A stretch of 64,000 nt of DNA from Verrucomicrobiia bacterium (GTDB lineage: Bacteria > Verrucomicrobiota > Verrucomicrobiia > Limisphaerales > DSYF01): the NCBI GenBank assembly GCA_035765895.1, contig DASTWL010000016.1:27299-91298 (forward strand), written 5' to 3'. Below the pieces are notes generated by a model. It worked only from the letters and a program-made list of their open reading frames with translations. It had not been told where the DNA came from and made no database searches. Shown piece by piece: positions 45,801 to 53,549 of this stretch (its first letter is position 1; every line of letters begins with the position of its first letter). The translations under genes and the position numbers were made by a program.

Positions 45801-46164
45801 TGCGACGTTTTGCATCCGACCCGGCCTGGCCAACAGCGCCGACGTGTCGTTTGAATCATATCGATTCCCCGGCCGGTATATCCGACGGTCTGGATCCCTG
45901 GTTTACTGCCAGTCGGGCAGCGGCCCGGCGTTTAACAGTGATGCCACGTGGAAAGGTTGGACGGCCAGCTCGCTGGCAAATCTCCGAATCGGCCCGACCA
46001 ATTCGGACCGGCTGGTCGTGACCTGGGACGTGACCTGGAATGGGGTTGGAACACTTCTGGAAGCCGCGAAGCCCAACGGGCCCTGGGTGACCAACAACTC
46101 TGCGGTTTCACCGTTCGTGGTGAACCCAAGCGGCAGCGCGCGCTTCTACCGGGTTGATCCATGA
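42853..46164 (+). CDS. Strand-repeat module fused to GH43 with CBM42 (AbfB)
   Basis: From the ATG at 42853 the protein has 1103 residues and a late but clear signal peptide (TLLLLATLSVASA). Residues about 38-500 are a strand-repeat module (TGTGTLTLSGGNTFSGVTTI) related to those of the 26654 and 34565 proteins. The GH43 five-bladed propeller follows with its three acidic residues: Asp627 (HHADPF), Asp742 (EAIDPMVF) and Glu792 (GFTEAPFM). Then comes an AbfB/CBM42 arabinose-binding domain (residues about 904-1045; ending FPGRYIRRSGSLVYCQSG). The last 60 residues are the shared C-terminal tail ending ARFYRVDP. The likely activity is alpha-L-arabinofuranosidase or beta-xylosidase on arabinoxylan or arabinan, outside the cell. 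Confidence 0.92.
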   Translation: MTSLYSAFWRWIPAPSWTATPGLASTLLLLATLSVASAANVSLRTSDAAGTSSFTGSTNWNPTGVPSGGNSYFTGAQVIRSVNNTTTGTTNIFGGDFLSIDSGGRFLGKVGNNAAGNTTVAYNFANYVLNGGLMDQAGASSDASVCVIGGTVTVTAASFLGALGAGSSDSANFETLHIIAPISGSAALQVSGGANVNGGGDTGVVRLSAANPYSGTITVTNANNNIVASAVHRVLQLNHLHALSNATLNLVATAINPVSFAAAVNTAAFNVGGLTGNSAQALSDTVGNAVALNVGGNNISSTFDGLLAGGGSLVKTGTGTLTLSGGNTFSGVTTINDGVLALSGSGSLASSISLVGSTAALDVSGLNISSFTVATGKVLSGIGRVNGGIAMSPASAIAPGNDGIGTLTFLADLTLNNGSFNRFELSTSAAGANDRVPVGGVLNCNNSIVYVNATGGAANLDASDYVLFQATNGIVGACAPTPVFLGTAPANAANYTVVTSGNTVVLRYNVHVPPSSVTTAAPTSLAPGQKTFVSVTTMNGDGAVTGVTLDASAIGGGSSVPMVLNQTTVNVWTNTVMVSPGTSPGSKLLTATVTDTNGLSSSSSVSLTVTNVAPAIRNPILPSHHADPFIGYFAGKYWVYPTTEDTKSFRAFSSTNLVDWVDQGQVFNLSQSSWATNGYGWAPCVVYFNDSYYFYYAMGGAAGWQDSKIGVAVGSSPAGPFTDIGSPLVLSQTASPRIEAIDPMVFIDTDGKAYLYYGGSAGANLGIRQLDTNTMTSFIGPLNVVTPSGFTEAPFMSKRSGTYYLSYSNGSWKTNTYNVRYATSSSPIGPWTYRGQILTSDSLHKGPGSHAFLQVPNNDTWYICYHYWDSVYSTRHTALDSLSYNPDGTIKPVTMTGGGTVARWEAFSAPGYYIVHTNGVGTLVNSDWRDETSQYLMVPGLASKALNTVSFELVDKSDRYLRQNSSGQMVMDLYTVGGTFNEDATFCIRPGLANSADVSFESYRFPGRYIRRSGSLVYCQSGSGPAFNSDATWKGWTASSLANLRIGPTNSDRLVVTWDVTWNGVGTLLEAAKPNGPWVTNNSAVSPFVVNPSGSARFYRVDP

Positions 46165-46317
46165 TGTTCTCCAGCGCTGCCGTTAAGCCCGTTCAATTGA
46201 GATGAACATGAAGCGGGGAACTTCGGTTCAGGCGGGTTGATGTTGGCTTTCATGCTGTTCCGCTTGCGCTTGGAGCGTCGTTCAAGATTGATTCTTCCGC
46301 CGGGGTTCGCCTACGCT

Positions 46318-46337
46318 GTTGGGGATGAATCCCCAAC
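46318..46337 (+). other. 8-bp hairpin in the leader of the sigma factor gene
   Basis: GTTGGGGA-TGAA-TCCCCAAC is a perfect stem-loop 18 bp before the ATG at 46356. It is not followed by T residues. It occupies the region where a ribosome-binding site would be expected, so it could affect translation. Confidence 0.45.
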
Positions 46338-46355
46338 CACAGCCGCGTTGGCATC

Positions 46356-46943
46356 ATGTCTGAACTCGAAGTTCACGGTGACATCACCCGCGTTCTGGAA
46401 TCGATCGACCCGCAGGGCGCCCCTTCCGAGCAACTGCTGCCGCTGGTCTATGACGAGTTGCGGCGCCTCGCTGCGGCCCGCATCTCGAACGAGCTGCCGG
46501 GGCAGACGTTGCAACCCACCGCGCTGGTCCACGAAGCATGGCTGCGGCTGGTGGATGGCAACGACAAGGTGTGGCGCAGTCGTGGGCATTTCTTTGGCGC
46601 CGCCGCGCAGGCCATGCGGCGCATCCTGATTGAACGCGCCCGGCGCAAGATGAGTTCCAAGCGCGGCGGCCGGGCGGAACACGTTGACATCGGGGAGGTG
46701 GACATTGCCGACCACCTGCCTGACGAGCGGATTCTGTTGATCGATGAAGCGCTGAAGCGATTGGAGGAGAAGGATGCCGAGCTGGGCCGCGTTGTTACAC
46801 TGAAGTTCTTCGGCGGACTGACGAATGCCGAAGTGGGCGAACTGCTGGGAGTCACCGAACGCACGGTGCACAACAAGTGGACCTTCGCCAAGGCCTGGTT
46901 GCTGGAGAGCCTGCTGGCGGAAACCACGCCGCCGCCCCCGTGA
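46356..46943 (+). CDS. ECF-type RNA polymerase sigma factor
   Basis: The 195-residue protein belongs to the sigma-70 ECF group common in Planctomycetes and Verrucomicrobia: region 2 is LLPLVYDELRRLAAARI and LQPTALVHEAWLRLV, with HFFGAAAQAMRRILIERARRK; region 4 is the HTH LTNAEVGELLGVTERTVHNKW. No anti-sigma gene is adjacent. Instead a Ser/Thr kinase gene starts 67 bp after its stop, a pairing typical for this ECF group in which phosphorylation probably sets activity. Confidence 0.93.
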   Translation: MSELEVHGDITRVLESIDPQGAPSEQLLPLVYDELRRLAAARISNELPGQTLQPTALVHEAWLRLVDGNDKVWRSRGHFFGAAAQAMRRILIERARRKMSSKRGGRAEHVDIGEVDIADHLPDERILLIDEALKRLEEKDAELGRVVTLKFFGGLTNAEVGELLGVTERTVHNKWTFAKAWLLESLLAETTPPPP

Positions 46944-47010
46944 ACCGTCGGGCTGGCTTCTGCTTTTGCCAGCCGATTGCGCACTGAATATTGCCGGCTT
47001 GGCACGAACC

Positions 47011-49278
47011 ATGGACGGGAAAACCACCAGAGAACAATCGCTCTTCGAGTCCGCGCTCGCCCAGGCAGCCGGGGCCGCGCGCGAGGCCTATTTGCGGGAG
47101 GCTTGCAATGGCGATGTGGCACTGCATCTCCGGTTGACCCGGCTGCTGGCGGCGCACACGCGCACCGAGGGGTTCTTTCCCGAATGCGCCTCGCAGTGGT
47201 TGGGTGTGGATCGGGCGGAAATCCGGCAATGGACCACCAACGACCCGGCGTCTCTGGGCGAAACGCTCGGCCAGTGCGTGGGCCGTTACCAGTTGCTCAA
47301 GCAGCTCGGCGAAGGCGGCTGTGGCATCGTCTATCTGGCCCAGCAACAAGAGCCGGTCCAACGCCTCGTCGCGTTGAAAATCATCAAACTTGGGATGGAC
47401 ACCAGGAGCGTCATCGCCCGGTTTGACGCGGAACGACAGGCGCTCGCCCTGATGGATCATCCGAACATCGCCAAGGTGCTCGATGCCGGCGCGACGGAAA
47501 CCGGCCGGCCCTATTTTGTGATGGAGCTGGTGCAGGGGGTGAAAATCACGAGCTACTGTGACGAGAATCACTTGGGAGCGCGGGAGCGGCTGGATTTGTT
47601 TGTGCGCGTTTGTCACGCCATCCAGCATGCCCACCAGAAGGGCGTGATTCATCGGGACATCAAGCCTTCCAACATCTTGATCGCCCGCCACGATGGCCTC
47701 CCGGTGCCCAAAGTCATTGATTTCGGCATCGCCAAGGCCATTTCCGGGCGGCTGGTGGACGATGCGGCGGTCACGATGCAGGGGCAGTTTATTGGCACGC
47801 CCGCTTACATGAGCCCCGAACAGGCGGAGATGAGCGGGCTGGATGTCGATACGCGCAGCGACATTTATTCGCTCGGGGTGCTGCTTTACGAATTGCTCAC
47901 CGGCCGGCCGCCGTTTGACCAGAAGGAACTGGTCGGCGCGGGGCTGGACAAGATGCGTCAGACCATTCGCGAAGCCGATCCGCTGCGGCCTTCCTTGTTG
48001 TTGACCTCCATGACGAGCACGAAGCTGGCTTTGACCGCCAGCCTGCGTCGGGAAGCGCCACCCCGGCTCATCAGTTCCCTCAAGGGCGACCTGGACTGGA
48101 TCGTCATGAAGGCGCTGGAGAAGGACCGGCAGCGCCGCTACGAAACCGCCAACGCGCTGGCGTTTGACGTCCGCCGCTTCCTCAACAATGAACCCGTTCT
48201 GGCCCGCCCGCCGAGCCGCCTGTATCGGCTCAAGAAGCTGATCCAACGCAACAAGGGTGTTTACGCTTCGGGAACGGCCGCCGTGCTTTCCCTGATGGTC
48301 GGGCTGGGCGTTGCCACGCATTCGTTCATCAAGGAACGGGAGGCCCGCCTCGAACAGGCGCGTCTGCGTCAAAAGGCCGAGGAGGCCCGCATCGAGGCGG
48401 AGCGGGCCCGGGCGAACGAAACCCAGTTGCGCAAGGAGGCGGAGGCGCGGGAGAAGGTCACCCAGGCCGCCGTCTTGTTGAGTCATGGTGACATGGAGGA
48501 GGCCGATGCGCTGGTTGACCTGGTGCCCCTGCCATTCTTTACGCCTTCCACCGAGGCGGCTTCCGTCTTTCGCGAACTGGGCAACTGGAATGTGCTGCAG
48601 GGGAGATGGCCCCAGGCGGCCAATCGCTATCTCGTGCTGATTCAGGTGAATCATGTGGATCAGGCGGACCAAACCACGCAGACGACCTTTGATTTGCTGA
48701 CGGCGGCGCCGCTGCTGATTGAATCGGGCGACCTGGACGCCTACCGGCGCATCCGACTTCTGGTGATGGCGCGCATGGAGGGGTCTTCGTATGCCTTGGC
48801 ATGCGAGCAGTTGTTGAAGACCAGCCTGCTGCTGCCCGCTGATGATGCCACCATGAAAGGATTGGAACCCTTCGCCCGGGTCATCGCCAATTCCATGGTC
48901 AATTACAGTCCGCGCGAGAACGGCGGCTGGTATCTCGCCGCGTGGCGGACCCTGGCCTTGGGCCTGTGGGAATACCGGCGCGGCAACGATGACGCCTGTC
49001 TGGAATGGTTGGAGAAATGTTCCAGTTACCCCGATCATTCACAATCCTGTGTGGCCGCCGCGCATATCATCCGGAGCATGGCCACCCGTCGATTGGGCAA
49101 GGTTGAACTGGCGGATGCCGAACTGAAGCAGGGCCGGGAAATGGTGGACGACTATTTCAGCCGGAAGCTCGAGTTGGGCAATGACCAGACTGGCAGAGTG
49201 GGCGGCTGGATCATGAATCCGATATTTCTGCGGGAAGCCGAGCGTCTCGTCTCTCCCGCCAATCCAAACCCGCAATAG
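47011..49278 (+). CDS. Membrane Ser/Thr protein kinase with coiled coil and helical extracytoplasmic region
   Basis: From the ATG at 47011 the protein has 755 residues; the frame is open upstream but overlaps the sigma gene. The Hanks-type kinase domain spans about residues 92-390: P-loop LGEGGCGIVYLA, Lys123 (VALKIIK), HRD Asp216 (VIHRDIKPSNIL), DFG Asp237 (VIDFGIAKA) and YMSPEQ. One TM helix lies at about 417-440. It is followed by a charged coiled coil (ARLRQKAEEARIEAERARAN) and a TPR-like helical domain. It probably senses a signal on the far side of the membrane and acts with the ECF sigma factor upstream. Confidence 0.93.
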   Translation: MDGKTTREQSLFESALAQAAGAAREAYLREACNGDVALHLRLTRLLAAHTRTEGFFPECASQWLGVDRAEIRQWTTNDPASLGETLGQCVGRYQLLKQLGEGGCGIVYLAQQQEPVQRLVALKIIKLGMDTRSVIARFDAERQALALMDHPNIAKVLDAGATETGRPYFVMELVQGVKITSYCDENHLGARERLDLFVRVCHAIQHAHQKGVIHRDIKPSNILIARHDGLPVPKVIDFGIAKAISGRLVDDAAVTMQGQFIGTPAYMSPEQAEMSGLDVDTRSDIYSLGVLLYELLTGRPPFDQKELVGAGLDKMRQTIREADPLRPSLLLTSMTSTKLALTASLRREAPPRLISSLKGDLDWIVMKALEKDRQRRYETANALAFDVRRFLNNEPVLARPPSRLYRLKKLIQRNKGVYASGTAAVLSLMVGLGVATHSFIKEREARLEQARLRQKAEEARIEAERARANETQLRKEAEAREKVTQAAVLLSHGDMEEADALVDLVPLPFFTPSTEAASVFRELGNWNVLQGRWPQAANRYLVLIQVNHVDQADQTTQTTFDLLTAAPLLIESGDLDAYRRIRLLVMARMEGSSYALACEQLLKTSLLLPADDATMKGLEPFARVIANSMVNYSPRENGGWYLAAWRTLALGLWEYRRGNDDACLEWLEKCSSYPDHSQSCVAAAHIIRSMATRRLGKVELADAELKQGREMVDDYFSRKLELGNDQTGRVGGWIMNPIFLREAERLVSPANPNPQ

Positions 49279-49292
49279 ATCTATTCCCATTG

Positions 49293-50783
49293 ATGAGCCT
49301 CAGCCTCTCAAAACCCCGGCTGCTGGGCCTGGCCTGCGGCGTCGCGCTGGTGATGCCATGGAACCCGCCGTCCGTTTGCGGTGCTTCCGGGCCGGACGTC
49401 AGGCCCAACGTCCTGTTCATTTCCGTGGATGACATGAACAACGACCTTGGCTGTTGTGGCAACGCGCAGGTCAAGTCGCCCAACATCGACCGGTTGGCGG
49501 CCGCCGGCACGGTGTTCACCCGGGCCTATTGCCAGTTTCCCTTGTGCAGTCCCAGCCGGTCCTCGGTGCTGACCGGCCTGCGTCCGGATACGACGCGCGT
49601 TTTCGATCTGCAATATCATTTCCGGCAGGGGCTGCCGGACGTGGTGACCTTGCCACAACTGTTCATGAAGAACGGTTACAGCTACGTCGCCCGGGTCGGC
49701 AAAATTTATCATTACGGCAATCCCGGCGACATCGGCACGGACGGCCTGGACGACCGCGCCTCGTGGATGGAACGTTTCAATCCCGCGGGCCGCGACAAAA
49801 CCGCGCTGGAATTGGACCTGATGAACTACACGCCAAAACGCGGGCTCGGCGCCGCCATGGCCTTTCTGGCCGATCCGACCGGCAGCGACGACGAGCACAC
49901 CGACGGCAAGGTGGCCGCACGGGCGATCCAGATGATGGAGACGCACCGGGGCGAACCGTTCTTCATCGCGGTCGGCTTCTACAAACCGCACTGTCCGTGG
50001 ATCACGCCCCGGAAGTATTTCGACCTTTACGCGACGAACGACATCACGCTGCCAAAAATCTCCGCCGCGACGGAACACGACTATCCACCGCTGGCGCTGG
50101 CTTCGACCCGTCCGTGGCCTTACTTCGGGGTCAGCCCGGAGCACGCGCTGGAATGCAAGCGGGCCTATTTCGCGGCCATCTCGTTCGTGGACGCGCAGGT
50201 GGGCAAGGTGCTCGATGCGGTGGACCGGCTCGGGCTGCGGGATAAAACCATCATCGTATTCTGGAGCGATCACGGCTACCAACTGGGCGAACACGGACTG
50301 TGGTTCAAACAATCCTGCTTCGAGGAATCCGCCCGCGCGCCGTTGATCATTTCGTTGCCCCATCAGAAAACCGCCGGCCGGTCATGCCCGCGCCTCGTGG
50401 AGTTGCTCGACATCTATCCGACGCTGGCGGATCTGGCCGGCGTTACGCCGCCCGCCGGGTTGGCCGGCCGGAGCCTGCGTCCCTTGTTGAACAATCCGGA
50501 GGCTGCGTGGGATCACCCGGCCTTCACACAGGTGCAACGCGGCAAGGTTCCCGGCTACAGCATCCGCACGGAGCGCTGGCGTTATACCGAGTGGGACCGC
50601 GGCGCCAAAGGCGTCGAACTTTACGACGAGGCGGCGGATCCCCAGGAGCTGAAGAATCTCGCCCGGGAGTCTGAATATGCGGATGTGTGTGCCCAGCTGA
50701 AGGCGCAGCTCCGCGCCTGTCATCCCAAAGTCGTCTCCGGCGGGCGGGCTGAACCGGGCACGAAGAAAAAATTTAGCAATTAA
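49293..50783 (+). CDS. Secreted sulfatase, iduronate-2-sulfatase-like
   Basis: The ATG at 49293 is preferred over the TTG three bases earlier. The 496-residue protein has a signal peptide and the alkaline-phosphatase-like fold: VLFISVDDMNNDLGCCGN (metal-binding Asp pair) and the formylglycine signature CSPSRSSVLTG with Cys85. Later metal ligands are in FWSDHGYQLGEHGLWFKQ. The length and the GFYKPHCPW segment match the iduronate-2-sulfatase-like group. It needs a formylglycine-generating enzyme, not seen in this window. It removes sulfate esters from sulfated sugars, so algal or animal glycans are possible substrates. Confidence 0.93.
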   Translation: MSLSLSKPRLLGLACGVALVMPWNPPSVCGASGPDVRPNVLFISVDDMNNDLGCCGNAQVKSPNIDRLAAAGTVFTRAYCQFPLCSPSRSSVLTGLRPDTTRVFDLQYHFRQGLPDVVTLPQLFMKNGYSYVARVGKIYHYGNPGDIGTDGLDDRASWMERFNPAGRDKTALELDLMNYTPKRGLGAAMAFLADPTGSDDEHTDGKVAARAIQMMETHRGEPFFIAVGFYKPHCPWITPRKYFDLYATNDITLPKISAATEHDYPPLALASTRPWPYFGVSPEHALECKRAYFAAISFVDAQVGKVLDAVDRLGLRDKTIIVFWSDHGYQLGEHGLWFKQSCFEESARAPLIISLPHQKTAGRSCPRLVELLDIYPTLADLAGVTPPAGLAGRSLRPLLNNPEAAWDHPAFTQVQRGKVPGYSIRTERWRYTEWDRGAKGVELYDEAADPQELKNLARESEYADVCAQLKAQLRACHPKVVSGGRAEPGTKKKFSN

Positions 50784-51052
50784 ACTGGGTCCCAAGCCCG
50801 GCGAAACCGGCCGGCCAGGCCCCGGCCTAAGCTCGTTCATTTCGGCGAGGTCAAGGCGATGTTGCCTTGGTGGCCATAGGAAAAATTCGCCGGCTTCGCC
50901 AACAATCCTTTACCGGCTCCACATCAATGCTAATTTCCCGCCGCCTTTGGGTCGTGGCTCCGCCTTTCGTTAATTTGGGCTCTCAACACACCCGGTGGTC
51001 AACATGGCCCGCGCCGTTTTGCCACACTTTTTGGGCATTATCTGCATCCTTT
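50784..51052. other. Intergenic, sulfatase to AraC gene
   Basis: No gene supported; the frame upstream of 51053 has no start or domain content worth keeping. A GC-rich imperfect hairpin follows the sulfatase stop (around 50800-50825), without a T-tract. Confidence 0.45.
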
Positions 51053-51940
51053 ATGAATCGGCGTGAGAAGCATGAGGGGTTTGCGGGGCAGCGACTGGTG
51101 GTGGTGCCGCGGCCGGTGCTGGCCCGGGCATTGCCGAATCCGTTGCTCCGGAATTTGCTGCCCACGGACGCGGGCTATTATCCCAAGGCGGTCGGCCATA
51201 CCTGCTCCCGGGAGCGCGGGTGTCCGGAAACCATTTTCATCTACTGCGCCGAAGGGACGGGCTGGTGCGAAATCGCCGGCTGCCGGCACGAGGTGGCCCG
51301 GAACCAGTTGCTGGTGATTCCCGCCAACACGCCGCATGTCTATGGCGCGGGAGCCAAATCGCCCTGGACGATTCATTGGTTTCACGCGGTGGGTTCCAAC
51401 GTGCCGGTGTATCTCGAGCGGCTGGGGGTGACGCGGGAGAATCCGGTGGTGCCGCTGGGCGGGGACGTGCAATTGTTTTCGTTGTTTGAGGATGTTTTGG
51501 AGGGGCTGGAGCATGGCTCCACGTTGACGCACCTGATCTACGCTGCGCACTCGTTGACGCACCTGATGGGGTTGATTCTGCGGCACAAGGAGGAGTTCGG
51601 TTACGGGGAAGCGGACGTGCCGGCGCGCGTGGCCAAGTGCATCGAATTCATGAAGGGGCATTTGCGGGAGCCGTTGACGGTGGCCACACTGGCCGCGCTC
51701 GTGAATCTGTCCCGCTCGCATTTCACCACCACGTTCCGGCGCGTGACGGGCTACGCGCCGCTGAGTTACCTCAATCATCTGCGCATGCAGCGCGCCGTGC
51801 AGTTGTTGAACACCACCGGTTTGTCCATCAAACAGATCAGCGAGCAGCTCGGCTTTTCGGACCAGTTCTACTTTTCCCGCGCCTTCCGCAAGCTGCACAA
51901 CCATTCGCCTTCGGAGCATCGGCAGCGCTACGGCGTCTAG
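51053..51940 (+). CDS. AraC-family regulator with cupin sensor domain
   Basis: The 295-residue protein has an N-terminal AraC-type cupin (IFIYCAEGTGWCEIAG, LLVIPANTPHVYGAG) and a C-terminal double HTH: FMKGHLREPLTVATLAALVN, LSRSHFTTTFRRVTGYAPL, then ISEQLGFSDQFYFSRAFRK. The chosen start, MNRREKHEG at 51053, agrees with family length. Such proteins bind a sugar and activate neighbouring utilisation genes. It is followed by a second AraC-type regulator, possibly in the same transcript. Confidence 0.92.
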   Translation: MNRREKHEGFAGQRLVVVPRPVLARALPNPLLRNLLPTDAGYYPKAVGHTCSRERGCPETIFIYCAEGTGWCEIAGCRHEVARNQLLVIPANTPHVYGAGAKSPWTIHWFHAVGSNVPVYLERLGVTRENPVVPLGGDVQLFSLFEDVLEGLEHGSTLTHLIYAAHSLTHLMGLILRHKEEFGYGEADVPARVAKCIEFMKGHLREPLTVATLAALVNLSRSHFTTTFRRVTGYAPLSYLNHLRMQRAVQLLNTTGLSIKQISEQLGFSDQFYFSRAFRKLHNHSPSEHRQRYGV

Positions 51941-52026
51941 CGGGTGCGCCTTCCAACCCTTTCAGAGCGCGGGCGGGCCGTTGCAATTGGCCCGGGCCTT
52001 GGGCAGCCTTGCGGCAGACGTTTTCC

Positions 52027-53244
52027 ATGCAAAGGCGCAACCATCGAATCGGCCGGCCGCACGTGGCGTTGCTCATCGAGTCGTCGCGGGCCTACGGGCG
52101 GGGGGTGCTGACGGGCATCGCGAAATACGTGCGCGAACACGGGCCCTGGTCCATTTCGTTCGAGGAGCACGGGCTTTGTGACGATGTGCCGCAGTGGCTC
52201 AACGAGTGGCGGGGCAATGGCATCATCACGCGGCTGGAAAACCAGGCCATGGTCGAGGTGGTCCGCCGGCTGAATGTGCCGACCGTTTATCTGCGCAATC
52301 TCCCGCAGCAAATCCAGGCGCCGTGCGTGTTGACCGACAATGCCGCGACGGCGCGTCATGCCTTCGAACATTTGCGCGAGCGTGGCTTCCGGCATTTTGC
52401 CTTCTGCGGTTACGACGGCGCCGATTATTCGGATGAACGCCGGCAGGCGTTTGTGGCACTCGTCGAGCAGTTGGGCCGGCCGTGCCACGTGTTCAACAGT
52501 CCGCCCTCGGCCGCCTACGGGAGCACCGTGGAGTTTGAGAGCGAAGGGCTCAAGGATGGCAACCGCGTCGCGCGGTGGATTCAGGAACTGCCGAAGCCGG
52601 TCGGTTTGATGGCGTGCAACGATTCCCGCGGCCGGCAGGTTCTCGACGCGTGCCGCGCGGTGGGCGTCGGCGTGCCCGACGAGGTGGGCGTGCTGGGGGT
52701 GGACAACGATGAAATGCTTTGCGACCTGTCGGCCCCGCCGCTCTCCAGCGTGGTGCCAAACACCGAGCGGATCGGGATTGAGGCGGCGGCGTTGCTGGAC
52801 CAGATGATGGCCGGGCAGAAGCCGTTGGCGCGTTTGATTCTGGTTGAGCCGCGCGCGGTCGTGGTCCGGCAATCCACCGAGGTGCTGGCCGTGGAAGACC
52901 GGCAAATCGCGGCCGCGGCCCGTTTCATCCGGGAACACGCCTGCGAAGGCATTGATGTGCGCGACGTGGTCAAGGCGGTGGCGCTCTCGCGCAGCACGCT
53001 GGAACGGCGGTTCTCCAAGGCGCTGGGCCGTTCGCCGAAGGAGGAGATTTTGCGCGTCCGGCTGAACAGCGCCAAACAGCTCCTGGCGGACACCAGTTCC
53101 TCGTTGGAATTCATCGCCGAAAAAATCGGTCTGGCGCACACCGAATACCTCAGCCGCATCTTCAAGAAAAAGACCGGCCTGACCCCCTCGCAATATCGTG
53201 CGCACACCAGTGTCAGGGATGTTGCCGTGCGGCGGCCGGCCTGA
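52027..53244 (+). CDS. XylR-type regulator (LacI-like sensor + AraC HTH)
   Basis: From the ATG at 52027 the protein has 405 residues. The first ~285 are a periplasmic-binding-protein-like sensor (VALLIESSRAYGRGVLTGI, HFAFCGYDGADYSDERRQAF, MACNDSRGRQVLDACRAVG, VGVLGVDNDEMLCDLSAPPL). The last ~110 are AraC HTHs (VVKAVALSRSTLERRFSKAL, IAEKIGLAHTEYLSRIFKKK). This is the architecture of the xylose regulator XylR. The ligand is probably a pentose or other monosaccharide released by the locus. The next gene's leader holds repeated AATTGTCCAT sequences that could be its sites. Confidence 0.92.
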   Translation: MQRRNHRIGRPHVALLIESSRAYGRGVLTGIAKYVREHGPWSISFEEHGLCDDVPQWLNEWRGNGIITRLENQAMVEVVRRLNVPTVYLRNLPQQIQAPCVLTDNAATARHAFEHLRERGFRHFAFCGYDGADYSDERRQAFVALVEQLGRPCHVFNSPPSAAYGSTVEFESEGLKDGNRVARWIQELPKPVGLMACNDSRGRQVLDACRAVGVGVPDEVGVLGVDNDEMLCDLSAPPLSSVVPNTERIGIEAAALLDQMMAGQKPLARLILVEPRAVVVRQSTEVLAVEDRQIAAAARFIREHACEGIDVRDVVKAVALSRSTLERRFSKALGRSPKEEILRVRLNSAKQLLADTSSSLEFIAEKIGLAHTEYLSRIFKKKTGLTPSQYRAHTSVRDVAVRRPA

Positions 53245-53549
53245 CCGTTGCCGAAAAAGGTCAATTTGTTTCCGCGAAAGTCCCTTGCATCCGCACAGCC
53301 GCGAATTGCTACACTGGAGGCTGAACATGTCCCGCTTTGCCAGGCCGGTCGAGATCCACACAGTGGATTCGATTAATTGTCCATGGATGGCACGTAAAAT
53401 CGCGACTTGGTGCGGCTGTGGTGAATTGTTGTCCGGTAATGGGCGGTCAATTGTCCATAGCCTCCCGCGAAACGTCCATTCCGATGGTCTCCGGCGCATG
53501 GCAGAGTGGCGACGTGCCACATGACTCATTAACTCAAACCTGACCCCAC
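53245..53549. promoter_or_regulatory. Leader of the second giant gene with repeated motifs
   Basis: No gene. AATTGTCCAT occurs at 53375-53384 and 53449-53458, 74 bp apart (about seven helical turns), with a near copy (AATTGTTGTCC) at 53424. A second composite pattern, GGTCAATT followed by CCGCGAAA, occurs at 53259-53279 and 53445-53472 with different spacing. These are candidate operators for one of the AraC-type regulators upstream. Confidence 0.4.
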
